DNA from: Candidatus Bipolaricaulota bacterium
Lineage (GTDB): Bacteria > Bipolaricaulota > Bipolaricaulia > RBG-16-55-9 > DRXL01
DNA length: 64,000 bases
Reading direction: 5' to 3'
Assembly: GCA_025060395.1 (NCBI GenBank)
Contig: JANXCC010000001.1
Coordinates: 306,520-370,519, forward strand
The notes under the pieces are model-generated. The model was not told the origin of the DNA and did not search any database. It worked only from the letters and a program-made list of their open reading frames with translations. Positions 1 to 8,735 of the stretch are shown one piece after another (within the stretch, counting starts at the first letter, position 1; each line of letters opens with the position of its first letter). A program made the position numbers and the translations under genes.

Positions 1-1297
1 TTCCCTGCTCGTCGTGATGGGCTTCAACGACAGCAGCCATCAATCTCCCAATGTCGATCCCATAGCAGCCCATAACGAGAAATCTTTCGCTCACGTCTTG
101 AGTGAGGATCTTTGCGCCCATCGCTTCGCTGTAGCGCGTACCTAGCTTGAAGATATGCCCCAGCTCGATGGCATTCTTCAGAATCAATGGACTTTGGCAA
201 TTCGGGCAGGGATCGCCTTCGCGCACACGCGCGATGTCAGTAATAATATCTGCGCGAAAATCTCGCCCGTAGTTGACGTTCTTCACGTGAAAGCCCTCTT
301 TATTGGCACCGGAGACAAGATTTCTCTCGTTTACGATAGAGTCGTCAACGACGATTTTGACGGCGCTCTGTTTTTGTAAGCTCACGGGGGACGCATACCC
401 CGGCACGGCACCAATAGAGCGAATTTCAGCTTCCGTAGCTGGGCGCAGTGTGCGCGCGCCGACAGCGTTAGCGAGCTTCGTCTCGCTCACTTCCAGATCG
501 CCGCGAATGAGTGCGAAGATAAAATCTGTCTCATTCGCTATGGAGAAGACAGCTTTGGCTGTGCGCGCTGGCGTGATCTGCAGAAATTCTGTAAGAGTTT
601 GGATGCTCTCGCACTCGGGGGTGGCAACTTCTTCGAGGGGGAGCATCGGCTCCGTCGGGTTGACCGGGGCTTTGAAGCGCTGCGCGATCTCTCGGTTCGC
701 TGCGTAGCGACAGCTCTCACAGAGAGCGATTTGGTCTTCCCCAGCGTCGCTGAGCAGCATAAATTCGTAAGAGTCTTTGCCGCCGATCAGCCCTGGATCG
801 CCCTGAACGGTGACAGGCTCAAGCCCGCACCGCCGAAAGATCTTTTCGTATGCTTGGCGGATCTTCGGGTAGAACGCATCCAAGTCTTCTTCGGAGCTAT
901 GGAAGCTATAGGCATCTTTCATCGTGAATTCGCAGACTCGGATGAGGCCGCCACGCGGGCGCGGCTCGTCACGAAATTTTGTTCGAATTTGATAGAGCAC
1001 CAACGGCACTTGGCGATACGATCTGATCTCGCGACGCACAAGGTCTGTAATAGCTTCTTCGTATGTCGTCGCCAAGCTGATGGGCATAGAGACCTCTTGG
1101 CCGCCGATAGCGTTCATCTCTTCTCGGATAATCTTTTCGATCTTGAGGCGGACTTTTTGTCCTAACGGAAGCAGTGTGTAGAGGCCTGCTGCCACAGGGC
1201 GAATAAACCCAGCGCGAATCAAGAGCTTATGACTGATCAGCTCTGCGTCTTTTGGGGCATCGCGCAGCGTCGGGATGAGCATCTGTGAGAAGCGCAT
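1..1297 (-). CDS. proS: Prolyl-tRNA synthetase, C-terminus truncated by the window edge
   Basis: Not in the ORF track because it runs off the edge. Reverse-strand translation begins MRFSQMLIPTLRDAPKDAELISHKLLIRAGFIRPVAAGLYTLLPLGQKV and reaches LVMGCYGIDIGRLMAAVVEAHHDEQG, the ProRS N-terminal and class II motif 3 regions. Confidence 0.93.
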   Translation of the reverse strand, partial: MRFSQMLIPTLRDAPKDAELISHKLLIRAGFIRPVAAGLYTLLPLGQKVRLKIEKIIREEMNAIGGQEVSMPISLATTYEEAITDLVRREIRSYRQVPLVLYQIRTKFRDEPRPRGGLIRVCEFTMKDAYSFHSSEEDLDAFYPKIRQAYEKIFRRCGLEPVTVQGDPGLIGGKDSYEFMLLSDAGEDQIALCESCRYAANREIAQRFKAPVNPTEPMLPLEEVATPECESIQTLTEFLQITPARTAKAVFSIANETDFIFALIRGDLEVSETKLANAVGARTLRPATEAEIRSIGAVPGYASPVSLQKQSAVKIVVDDSIVNERNLVSGANKEGFHVKNVNYGRDFRADIITDIARVREGDPCPNCQSPLILKNAIELGHIFKLGTRYSEAMGAKILTQDVSERFLVMGCYGIDIGRLMAAVVEAHHDEQG

Positions 1298-1301
1298 ACG
1301 C

Positions 1302-1664
1302 TCACTGAGAAGGGGCTCGACCATGACGCGCGAAGCGCCGCAAGTTCCGCCACGTCTGCGCAAACGATTTATTCTGCAAGAGCTTCCGGATGAGCAGACT
1401 ATGCTGTAAGCGTCGCAGCGCGACGCGCTTTTGGGGTACGTCCATCACGAGTAAAGCTAACAGAAAGAAGACAAACCCCGGCATGACCGGCAGAATCGAG
1501 CCAAGCACGCCCAAGCTGAACAAGATCAGCGCGACCCCGTTGCGTATGACGCCCCGCGCCGAGAGAGGCACCAGTCCCCACAGGCGCTTGAGCATCAGTA
1601 CCGACGCGAGGAACGAGAGCGTCCCGATCAGCGCGTTAAAAAGCGTCCAGAGAAATTGCATCAT
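1302..1664 (-). CDS. Small integral membrane protein, unknown function (DUF454/YbaN-like pattern)
   Basis: 120 aa; hydrophobic segments incl. LILFSLGVLGSILPVMPGFVFFLLALLVM. Confidence 0.6.
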   Translation of the reverse strand: MMQFLWTLFNALIGTLSFLASVLMLKRLWGLVPLSARGVIRNGVALILFSLGVLGSILPVMPGFVFFLLALLVMDVPQKRVALRRLQHSLLIRKLLQNKSFAQTWRNLRRFARHGRAPSQ

Positions 1665-1665
1665 A

Positions 1666-1727
1666 CCCTCTCACCCTTTCTTCTTCTCCTCTCCCCCTGA
1701 GGGGAGAGGGTCTGGGGATGAGGGTGT
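1666..1727. repeat. REP-like palindromic element overlapping ispG 3' end
   Basis: ccctctcaccctttcttcttctcctctccccctgaggggagagggtctggggatgaggg. Confidence 0.6.
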
Positions 1728-2786
1728 GTATTCCATCACGACCTTGACGATCTCGTCTACGATCTGATCTTCCGGTACACGCTTGTAGGGCTTGCCGTCA
1801 ATGTAGATCGTCCCGGACTTCTCGTGCCCTACGAGCCCAATATTGGAGTGCAACGCTTCCCCAGGACCGTTGACGACACACCCGATCAGCGAGATCTTGA
1901 TGGGCTTGTCTACGCCCTCGAGGCGCTTCTGCACTTCCGCGACGATCTTCTCTAGGTCTATGCCGATTCGCCCACACGTCGGACACGACGTATACTGAAT
2001 CCCGCGCCAGCGAATATGCAGAGCCGCTAAGATATCATACGCGACTTTGACCTCGCGCACCGGATCGCCGGTGAGCGATACGCGCAGCGTGTCGCCGATC
2101 CCTTCTAGTAAGAGCGTCCCGATCCCTATCGCCGAGCGCACGACCCCTGTATCCCCTGCCCCAGCCTCCGTCACGCCCAGATGCAATGGATACTTGATCT
2201 GCTTCGCTATGAGTCTGTACGCCTCAATCGTCACGCGCACGTCCGTAGACTTGAGCGAGACGACTATGTCCGAAAAATTATTGTCTTCTAAGATCTCGAT
2301 CTCGCGCAGGGCAGCCTCGACCATCGCTTCCGGGGTTGCGCCCTCGTATTTCACTAAGAGATCTTTGGGCAGCGACCCAGAATTGACCCCGATTCTGATG
2401 GGGATTCCCCGGTCTTTGGCGGCTTTGACGACTTGTTCGATCTTCGAGCGATCCGTGATATTGCCTGGATTGAGCCGCAGCTTGTCTACGCCCTGCTCGA
2501 TGGCCTTGAGCGCCAAGCGATGATCGAAGTGAATGTCAGCGACTAAGGGGATAGTAATGCGCTTCTTGATCTCAGCGAGCTGATTCGCGGCGTCCATGTT
2601 CAAGACCGCGACGCGCACGATCTCGCAGCCGGCTTGCTCTAGTCTTTTGATCTGTCTCACGGTCGCCTCGACGTCCCGCGTGTCGGTGGTGGTCATCGAC
2701 TGCACTCGGATAGGGTGATTTCCCCCCAAGATGAGAGAGCCGACCCGAACTTCTTTCGCAACTCTACGCTGAATGGGAGGGATCAT
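1671..2786 (-). CDS. ispG: 4-hydroxy-3-methylbut-2-en-1-yl diphosphate synthase
   Basis: VQSMTTTDT, ADIHFDHRLAL, KLRLNPGNI, SCPTCGRIGIDL, GCVVNGPGEA motifs of IspG/GcpE. Confidence 0.97.
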   Translation of the reverse strand: MIPPIQRRVAKEVRVGSLILGGNHPIRVQSMTTTDTRDVEATVRQIKRLEQAGCEIVRVAVLNMDAANQLAEIKKRITIPLVADIHFDHRLALKAIEQGVDKLRLNPGNITDRSKIEQVVKAAKDRGIPIRIGVNSGSLPKDLLVKYEGATPEAMVEAALREIEILEDNNFSDIVVSLKSTDVRVTIEAYRLIAKQIKYPLHLGVTEAGAGDTGVVRSAIGIGTLLLEGIGDTLRVSLTGDPVREVKVAYDILAALHIRWRGIQYTSCPTCGRIGIDLEKIVAEVQKRLEGVDKPIKISLIGCVVNGPGEALHSNIGLVGHEKSGTIYIDGKPYKRVPEDQIVDEIVKVVMEYTPSSPDPLPSGGEEKKKG

Positions 2787-3208
2787 AGCAGATCTTTGAG
2801 CAGATCGATGCGCCGTAGCATCCCCACTAGAATACCGTCTTTGTTGACGACCGGCAGTGACTTGACGTTCTTGCGAATCATCAAGTCTGCTGCTGTGAGG
2901 TCGTCTTCGTCTTCTTCGATAGTAATAACTTCAGGGGTCATGTAGAACTCGATGCGGTCGTTTTCGATCTCGCGCAGCTTCTGAGATAAGTGATTCATAT
3001 CGGTAATGCCGTAGAGCACCTCAAAATATCCTGGGAGCGCCCCTTCGATGATATCGCGCTCGGAGATGATCCCCACAATGCGGCCCTCTTCATTGACTAC
3101 GGGGACGCTACTGAGCCCGCTCCGATAGAAAAGCTCGATCAGCTCGCGCACGGTCATGGTCGGCTCGGCAGCCGTCAAGTCCTTCGTCATGATCTCTTTG
3201 ACCTTCAT
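2783..3208 (-). CDS. Tandem CBS-domain protein
   Basis: MKVKEIMTKDLTAAEPTMTVRELIELFYRSGLSSVPVVNEEGRIVGIISERDII; second CBS repeat at C-terminus. Confidence 0.9.
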   Translation of the reverse strand: MKVKEIMTKDLTAAEPTMTVRELIELFYRSGLSSVPVVNEEGRIVGIISERDIIEGALPGYFEVLYGITDMNHLSQKLREIENDRIEFYMTPEVITIEEDEDDLTAADLMIRKNVKSLPVVNKDGILVGMLRRIDLLKDLL

Positions 3209-4149
3209 AGCTGTTCTATCTGAATTCGAGGGAGGACGCGCTCGATAGCTGTGCGGTCGGTCACCACGAGCTCCTCGCTTTCAGCGCTGGCGGTCGCTGC
3301 AGCCATACCAAAGCGCGTCGCTTCTAGAAGCGACGCGCCCTGCACTATAGCGCTCAGTGTCCCCGCTATAAGTGCGTCTTCAGCGCCCAAGAGATTCTTA
3401 AACCGTACATCACAGGCCTCGAGGTCCCACACTCCTTCACGAGTGATCAGCAGATCGTGCGTGATATGATGGGAGACTAGAACAGCTCCTATCCCATCGG
3501 CAATCCATGCCTTTCCTGCGCTCACGATCTCTTGAGGGGTTCGGAGTGAAACCCCACTCACATTCCTGTGCTGACGCGTGTCGGGCTTGATCAGCCAAGG
3601 CCTTTCCGTGAGTGCATGAGCTAGGGCTTCCCCCGCCGCGTTGACGATCACCGGCACACGATGCTGATGAGCCAGATGTGTCAACTCTTGATAGAACTGG
3701 ACGGGCACGCCTGGGGGGAGGCTCCCCCCTAAGAAGACATAGCGCGCTCGACTGAGCGCACGCTTGTATTGAACGATAAAGCGCTTCAAGGCTTCAGGAG
3801 AGACGGTGGGCCCTTGCTCCGTGATTTGAATGGGTCGCTGCTCATGCCCGCGCTCTAGAATAGTCACGTTGGTGCGGGTCTCGCCCTCAACCCAGATGAA
3901 ATTTGTGGTGATCCCTTCATCGCGCACGCGGCGCTCCACGGCACGCCCTGTCTCGCCGGCGATAAACCCCATCGCAATATTCTCGATCCCCATGCGTGCC
4001 AGGAAGATCGAGACGTTGATCCCCTTGCCCCCTGCAGTCAGATACGACCGCGTTGCACGCATGACCGGCAGCTCCCCGTCGTCAAGGCAGAGCCGTTCGA
4101 CCCAATAGATCTTATCTATAGCTGGGTTGGGCGTGACGGTGATAATCAT
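3205..4149 (-). CDS. PfkB-family sugar kinase, 1-phosphofructokinase/LacC-like
   Basis: MIITVTPNPAIDKIYWVERL, TAGGKGINVSIFLARMG, FLGGSLPPGVP; active-site loop reads GAED instead of GAGD. Confidence 0.85.
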   Translation of the reverse strand: MIITVTPNPAIDKIYWVERLCLDDGELPVMRATRSYLTAGGKGINVSIFLARMGIENIAMGFIAGETGRAVERRVRDEGITTNFIWVEGETRTNVTILERGHEQRPIQITEQGPTVSPEALKRFIVQYKRALSRARYVFLGGSLPPGVPVQFYQELTHLAHQHRVPVIVNAAGEALAHALTERPWLIKPDTRQHRNVSGVSLRTPQEIVSAGKAWIADGIGAVLVSHHITHDLLITREGVWDLEACDVRFKNLLGAEDALIAGTLSAIVQGASLLEATRFGMAAATASAESEELVVTDRTAIERVLPRIQIEQL

Positions 4150-5486
4150 ACGAGAATGGTGGGGCGCACCAGCTCACCCGCAAGCCCTGCCACCGACCCC
4201 TGAGTGATCTTCACGTTGACAAGCTCACCGATCAGCTCCGAAGACCCCGGGAAGACAACCGTTCTATTATCGCGCGTCTTGCCCATGACAAATCCCGGAG
4301 CGCGCGCTGGGCCTTCGACCAGGACTTCGAGAGTCTGTCCAACGCGCTTTCTGTTTTCTTCGTCTGTAATTTGCTTTTGTAACGCCAAGAGAATCTCAAG
4401 ACGACGCTGCTTCTCGGCTTCCGGGATAGTATCTTGATATTTATAGAAGGCGACGGTCTTGGGGCGCGGGGAGTACTTGAAGATGAACGCGCCGCCAAAG
4501 CGTGCCTGCTTCACTAAATCGACCGTCTCTTGGAAGTCTTCTTCGGTTTCGGTGGGGAAGCCGACAATAATATCGGTGGTAACGTTGACCCCGCGCTCAC
4601 GCAGCTTGCGCACGAGTTCTAAGAAGTACTCCTTGGTGTAGCCGCGGCGCATATCTTCTAAAACTTTATTGCTCCCCGACTGCACCGCCATGTGCACGTG
4701 CTCGCAGATGTTGTTCTCTTCGCCTAAGACGTCGATCACGTCGTCGGTGATATCTTGGGGATGCGAGCTCGTGAAGCGAACTCGAGGGATAGGGATCTCG
4801 GTGAGCGCGCGCAAGAGATTCGCAAAATTAATCGTTGGGTCTTTGAGGTCCTTGCCATAGGAGTCGACGTTCTGGCCCAGAAGCTGGACTTCTTTGTAGC
4901 CCTGGGCAGCGAGCTCACTCACTTCAGCGATAATATCGCCGGGAAGGCGGCTGCGGAGCGGTCCCGTCGTGTACGGCACGATACAGAACGTGCAGAAGTT
5001 CGAGCAGCCTTCGGTGATCGTCACCTTGGCGTGGAAGCGGCTTGCGCGCAAGAACGGGAGATCTTCGATCTTATCGGGGATCTTGTCGACGGCCATCACC
5101 CAAGCAGGCTTGCCCAGCGCACGTCGCGCGCGGGCTTGCTCGATCAATTCCGGGATTTGGGAGATATTGGAGCTGCCAAAGACAAAGTCAATCGCAGGGC
5201 TTTGGCGAAAGAGCTTCTCCTTCAGGGCTTGGGCGGCGCAGCCACCTACGCCCAACAACAGATTAGGGTTTTTCTCTTTGAGCTGGGCGATAACGCCCGC
5301 TTCAGAGATGATCTTATGGACAGGTTTTTCACGCACCATGCAGGTGTTAAAAAGCACGACGTCAGCCTGAGCTGGGTCTTCTGCAGGGAGGTAGCCCGCG
5401 CGGACGAGCACCCCAGCCATGCCCTCAGACTTGTGCTCGTTCATCTGGCAGCCCCAGGTGTAAATATAGAAACGCTTCACGCTCAT
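4146..5486 (-). CDS. miaB: tRNA-2-methylthio-N6-dimethylallyladenosine synthase (radical SAM)
   Basis: YTWGCQMNEHKSE, EGCSNFCTFCIVPYTTGPLRSR, LLGQNVDSYGKD, TRAM-like C-terminus. Confidence 0.96.
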   Translation of the reverse strand: MSVKRFYIYTWGCQMNEHKSEGMAGVLVRAGYLPAEDPAQADVVLFNTCMVREKPVHKIISEAGVIAQLKEKNPNLLLGVGGCAAQALKEKLFRQSPAIDFVFGSSNISQIPELIEQARARRALGKPAWVMAVDKIPDKIEDLPFLRASRFHAKVTITEGCSNFCTFCIVPYTTGPLRSRLPGDIIAEVSELAAQGYKEVQLLGQNVDSYGKDLKDPTINFANLLRALTEIPIPRVRFTSSHPQDITDDVIDVLGEENNICEHVHMAVQSGSNKVLEDMRRGYTKEYFLELVRKLRERGVNVTTDIIVGFPTETEEDFQETVDLVKQARFGGAFIFKYSPRPKTVAFYKYQDTIPEAEKQRRLEILLALQKQITDEENRKRVGQTLEVLVEGPARAPGFVMGKTRDNRTVVFPGSSELIGELVNVKITQGSVAGLAGELVRPTILV

Positions 5487-5495
5487 AGATATAAA

Positions 5496-5524
5496 ACTAT
5501 AGCAGAGAAGGCCGAGCTTCTCAA
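5496..5524 (-). promoter_or_regulatory. Putative sigma70 promoter of miaB, -35 inside a hairpin
   Basis: Reverse strand TTGAGA-N17-TATAGT; -10 ends 9 nt from the miaB ATG. Confidence 0.55.
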
Positions 5525-5532
5525 GCTCGGCC
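5510..5532. terminator. Perfect 10-bp hairpin between subtilase and miaB
   Basis: ggccgagctt-ctc-aagctcggcc. Confidence 0.6.
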
Positions 5533-5563
5533 CTCTTTTGCGGTTGACGCTCTTTATTTAGCT

Positions 5564-7027
5564 TTAGAAGCCGCCCTTGGCCTTCTGGACAGCGCGCAGG
5601 GCGTTGACGACGCCGTAGCCGTAACGACTGCGAGGGCTGCGCGAAGTCGCCGTGGTGCGCAGAATGAAGATCGCGTCGTTGGCGGAGAGCTTGGGGTTGA
5701 CGGAGAGTATCAACGCGATGACGCCACTCACATGCGGCGCAGCCGCCGAGGTGCCAAAGAACGGCCCATATCCCTCAAAGGGGTAGGGCGCTAAGATCGC
5801 GGTCTTCAACAAGGGGAGGAACTGCTCGAAGTTCTCGAGCTTGGCTGCAAGCTCCAGGAATTTTTCGTAGCTGATATCGCCACCGGGGGCAACGACCTCG
5901 AGCTTAGTTCCCCCTTGGCTGTAGCTTGTGGCGTTGCCATCCGTTCCCGTAGCACCGACGGCGATCACGCCGGGATAGGCCGCAGGATAGGAGACGCAGT
6001 TGGGGAAAGACTCACCAAAGTTGCCCGCTGAAGCGACCAAGATCGCGCCTCTCTCAAGAGCGCGCTCCACAGCCTGGCGAAGTTCTCCTGGAGGCTCAAA
6101 GCACCCCAAGGCGCCAAAGCTCATATTGACGATCCGAGCTCCGTTGCTCACCGCGTACTCAAGCCCTTTCACAATTGCATCTGTAGTCGCCCGTCCCCGA
6201 GCATCGAAGACTCGCACGTCCATGATCTTCACTTTGGGAGCTACCCCGGTCAGCCCGATATTGTCAGCAGCATTGGTGATGATCCCCGCCACTGCCGTCC
6301 CGTGAAAATTGATCGTTGTCCCTTCAAGGGAGTCATTATCGCCGTCTACGAAGTCCCAGCCGTGGACATCGTCGATAAAGCCATTGCGGTCATCGTCTTT
6401 ATTGTTATCTGGGATCTCCTTGAGGTTGCTCCATATGTTGGCGATGAGCTCTGGGTGTTGCCGATCGATTCCGGAGTCGAGCACGGCCACAACGATCTCT
6501 GGCGAGCCCAGTGTGATCTCGTGCGCTTGGCGAGCTTGGATCTGATCAAGCCACCACTGATTGAGATATTTTTCGTCGATGCGCAGGGCTTGCTCTAAGC
6601 GATTGTTCTCTTCGTTTTGCTCGCGGATTTGATTGAACAAGCAATCTGCCGAGGCGCGGAATCGGACGAGGGGCAACTCAGCAACTTGCCAACGCAGGGC
6701 AAGGGTTGCCCGACCATTCCGTTCCAGCCGGCGAATCTGTTCACGACCGAGCAAGAGCTCGTTCAACGGCAAGCCCAGCTCTGTGGCAACGGCATCGGGC
6801 ATGAGGTTGACGCTCAGGCAGACGAAAAAGCTCATCATGATATCTTCATTGCCTACATTAGCGACCGTCACACTGATGGTCACCATATCGCCGGGTTTAG
6901 GAGCTTCAGGAGAGACCACAATCTTTTCGACGATCAAATCTGGGCCCTGGCCAAATTGGGCGAAGACCCCTCCCGTCCACAAGGCAACAACCCATATCCC
7001 TAGTAACACCTTCACTCCGCCGCGCAT
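5564..7027 (-). CDS. Secreted subtilisin-like S8 serine protease with N-terminal CARDB domain
   Basis: VAVLDSGIDRQHP, FHGTAVAGII, FFGTSAAAPHVSGVIAL; CARDB-like PDLIVEKIVVSPEAPKPGDMVTISVTVANVG; signal peptide. Confidence 0.93.
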   Translation of the reverse strand: MRGGVKVLLGIWVVALWTGGVFAQFGQGPDLIVEKIVVSPEAPKPGDMVTISVTVANVGNEDIMMSFFVCLSVNLMPDAVATELGLPLNELLLGREQIRRLERNGRATLALRWQVAELPLVRFRASADCLFNQIREQNEENNRLEQALRIDEKYLNQWWLDQIQARQAHEITLGSPEIVVAVLDSGIDRQHPELIANIWSNLKEIPDNNKDDDRNGFIDDVHGWDFVDGDNDSLEGTTINFHGTAVAGIITNAADNIGLTGVAPKVKIMDVRVFDARGRATTDAIVKGLEYAVSNGARIVNMSFGALGCFEPPGELRQAVERALERGAILVASAGNFGESFPNCVSYPAAYPGVIAVGATGTDGNATSYSQGGTKLEVVAPGGDISYEKFLELAAKLENFEQFLPLLKTAILAPYPFEGYGPFFGTSAAAPHVSGVIALILSVNPKLSANDAIFILRTTATSRSPRSRYGYGVVNALRAVQKAKGGF

Positions 7028-7053
7028 CCTGGATCTCTATCCTTAATTAAAAT

Positions 7054-7083
7054 ATTGTACTCGAGTGAGAGATTGAATGTCAA
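7054..7083 (-). promoter_or_regulatory. Putative sigma70 promoter of the subtilase gene
   Basis: Reverse strand TTGACA-N18-TACAAT. Confidence 0.5.
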
Positions 7084-7243
7084 GGAGGCCACCCTTGTCA
7101 GGACTGGGGTTCTTCATGCTATAATATTTAGCATGGAGGGTTAGGCAGAAAGGAGGTTGGTACGGGGGTAGGATATCCAGGAGGGCCCTTCAATGCTCAA
7201 GATCTCTCATCCTACATCACTCGCGCAGGGGAGGTTGTAAGCT

Positions 7244-8656
7244 ATGAGATATCACATTCGTCTCCTTGGGGTTGTCATTGCAGCGCTGGTGTTGCTAGGG
7301 CCGCTCACCGCCCAGACGCAGACACCTATCAAGATTGGAGTTGTAACGGGCTTGGAGATCGCCAACGGGCGCGATACGCTGCGCGGGGCACAGCTCGCTG
7401 TCGAGGAGATCAATGCTGCTGGCGGAGTATTAGGCCGTAAGATCGAGCTGGTCGTCGGCGACATCAAGACCGAAGCCGATGGGGAACTGGCGCGTAGGGT
7501 CTACCAAGATGTTGCTGCCAAGGTCGACGCGGTGGTAGGGTTCTTCCGTTCTGAGGCTGTGCTCGGCATCCTCCCAGACATCCCGCGCATGAAGAAACCC
7601 CTCCTTATCACCGGCGCAACGTCGCTGGCCACTGACCGAGTCCCCTTAGACTACGCTAACTATAAGTACGCCTTCCGCCCCATGATCAATACGTTCTCAC
7701 TGGTGGGCGACACCTTGCGCTTTGCTGGGGACTATCTGTATGGCTTGGTCGAGCGGGGTATCTTGCCCAATCGCAAGGTCTTCTTAGTAGGCGAAGACCT
7801 CAGCTCGGCTAATTTGTACATGGCGCTGCTAGGGCCGCGCCTGGGTGACTTGGGGTTTGACGTCGTCAATGCCAAGAGATTGGCCATAGGCACCAAAGAT
7901 CTCACGCCCTTGATGACTGAGCTGAGGGGCTCCGGTGCTTCTATCGTCTTTACCTTCTTCTCCGATCCGGGCATCGCCGCTGTCTTCACGAGAACGTGGG
8001 CCGAGACCAAGACCAAGGTCGCGGTCTTTGGGATCAACGTCTTGCTCCAAGATGACGTGAGCGTCCGCGAGCTCAAGGGCGCAGGCACGGGCTACGTCAT
8101 CGCCGATTTCTCGGCCGATGTGCCTGTCACTCCCAAGACCAAGGCGTACTTCGAGGCGTTCCAAAAGAAGTACGGCGTGCGCCCCATCTACACCGCGGGC
8201 ATCACCTATGACGCGATCTATATCTTAGCCGAGGCAATCAAGAAGACCGGGGGCAAGACGGATGCTGACTCGCTCGTCCAAGCGTTAGAATCGTTTGATA
8301 AGTACGAAAACGCGTACATCGGCGCGGGTGGGCCCTATTGGTTCTACCCAGTGGCAGGCTTCAAGCGTGATGAGGTAATCAAAATCAGCACGCAAGCCGG
8401 AACGCTGGAGTTTAGGAATTGTCTATCGGCGGGGATTGCTGAGCTCTGCTTCAAGAACCCGCACGACGTGGGCTGGGGGTTTGCCAGGCTGAAGGACAAG
8501 CCTACGATCTTTGATGGGCTGCGCGCGGTCTGGACGCAGATCGGTCCCCTGGCCGCCGATGGCTCGTTTGATCGTCAATTGCTCTATCCAGGGGAGTTCT
8601 CGGACAAGCCTGACGATCCACTCAGCCTCTATCAGCTACCACCACATATGAGATAG
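7244..8656 (+). CDS. Periplasmic substrate-binding protein, branched-chain amino acid ABC type (orphan)
   Basis: Signal peptide, IKIGVVTGLEIANGRDTLRGAQLAVEEINAAGGVLGRKIELVVGD; no permease or ATPase adjacent. Confidence 0.88.
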   Translation: MRYHIRLLGVVIAALVLLGPLTAQTQTPIKIGVVTGLEIANGRDTLRGAQLAVEEINAAGGVLGRKIELVVGDIKTEADGELARRVYQDVAAKVDAVVGFFRSEAVLGILPDIPRMKKPLLITGATSLATDRVPLDYANYKYAFRPMINTFSLVGDTLRFAGDYLYGLVERGILPNRKVFLVGEDLSSANLYMALLGPRLGDLGFDVVNAKRLAIGTKDLTPLMTELRGSGASIVFTFFSDPGIAAVFTRTWAETKTKVAVFGINVLLQDDVSVRELKGAGTGYVIADFSADVPVTPKTKAYFEAFQKKYGVRPIYTAGITYDAIYILAEAIKKTGGKTDADSLVQALESFDKYENAYIGAGGPYWFYPVAGFKRDEVIKISTQAGTLEFRNCLSAGIAELCFKNPHDVGWGFARLKDKPTIFDGLRAVWTQIGPLAADGSFDRQLLYPGEFSDKPDDPLSLYQLPPHMR

Positions 8657-8671
8657 GGATAGGCCGGCAGG

Positions 8672-8706
8672 AGGCCTCCCGCGACTTGCGCGCGGGAGGC
8701 CTTTTC
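8672..8706 (+). terminator. Rho-independent terminator
   Basis: aggcctcccgcg-acttgcg-cgcgggaggcct followed by tttt. Confidence 0.85.
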
Positions 8707-8735
8707 TCTTAAGATTTCTCAGAGGGAGGTTGACT

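Noticed and set aside
599-1165. 188-aa plus-strand ORF near the left edge
   Set aside because: Antisense to proS, whose real frame runs off the window edge and is absent from the track.
4755-5561. 268-aa plus-strand ORF opposite miaB
   Set aside because: Shadow ORF; miaB on the other strand has full family motifs and this one is Arg/Ala/Asp-rich without family features.
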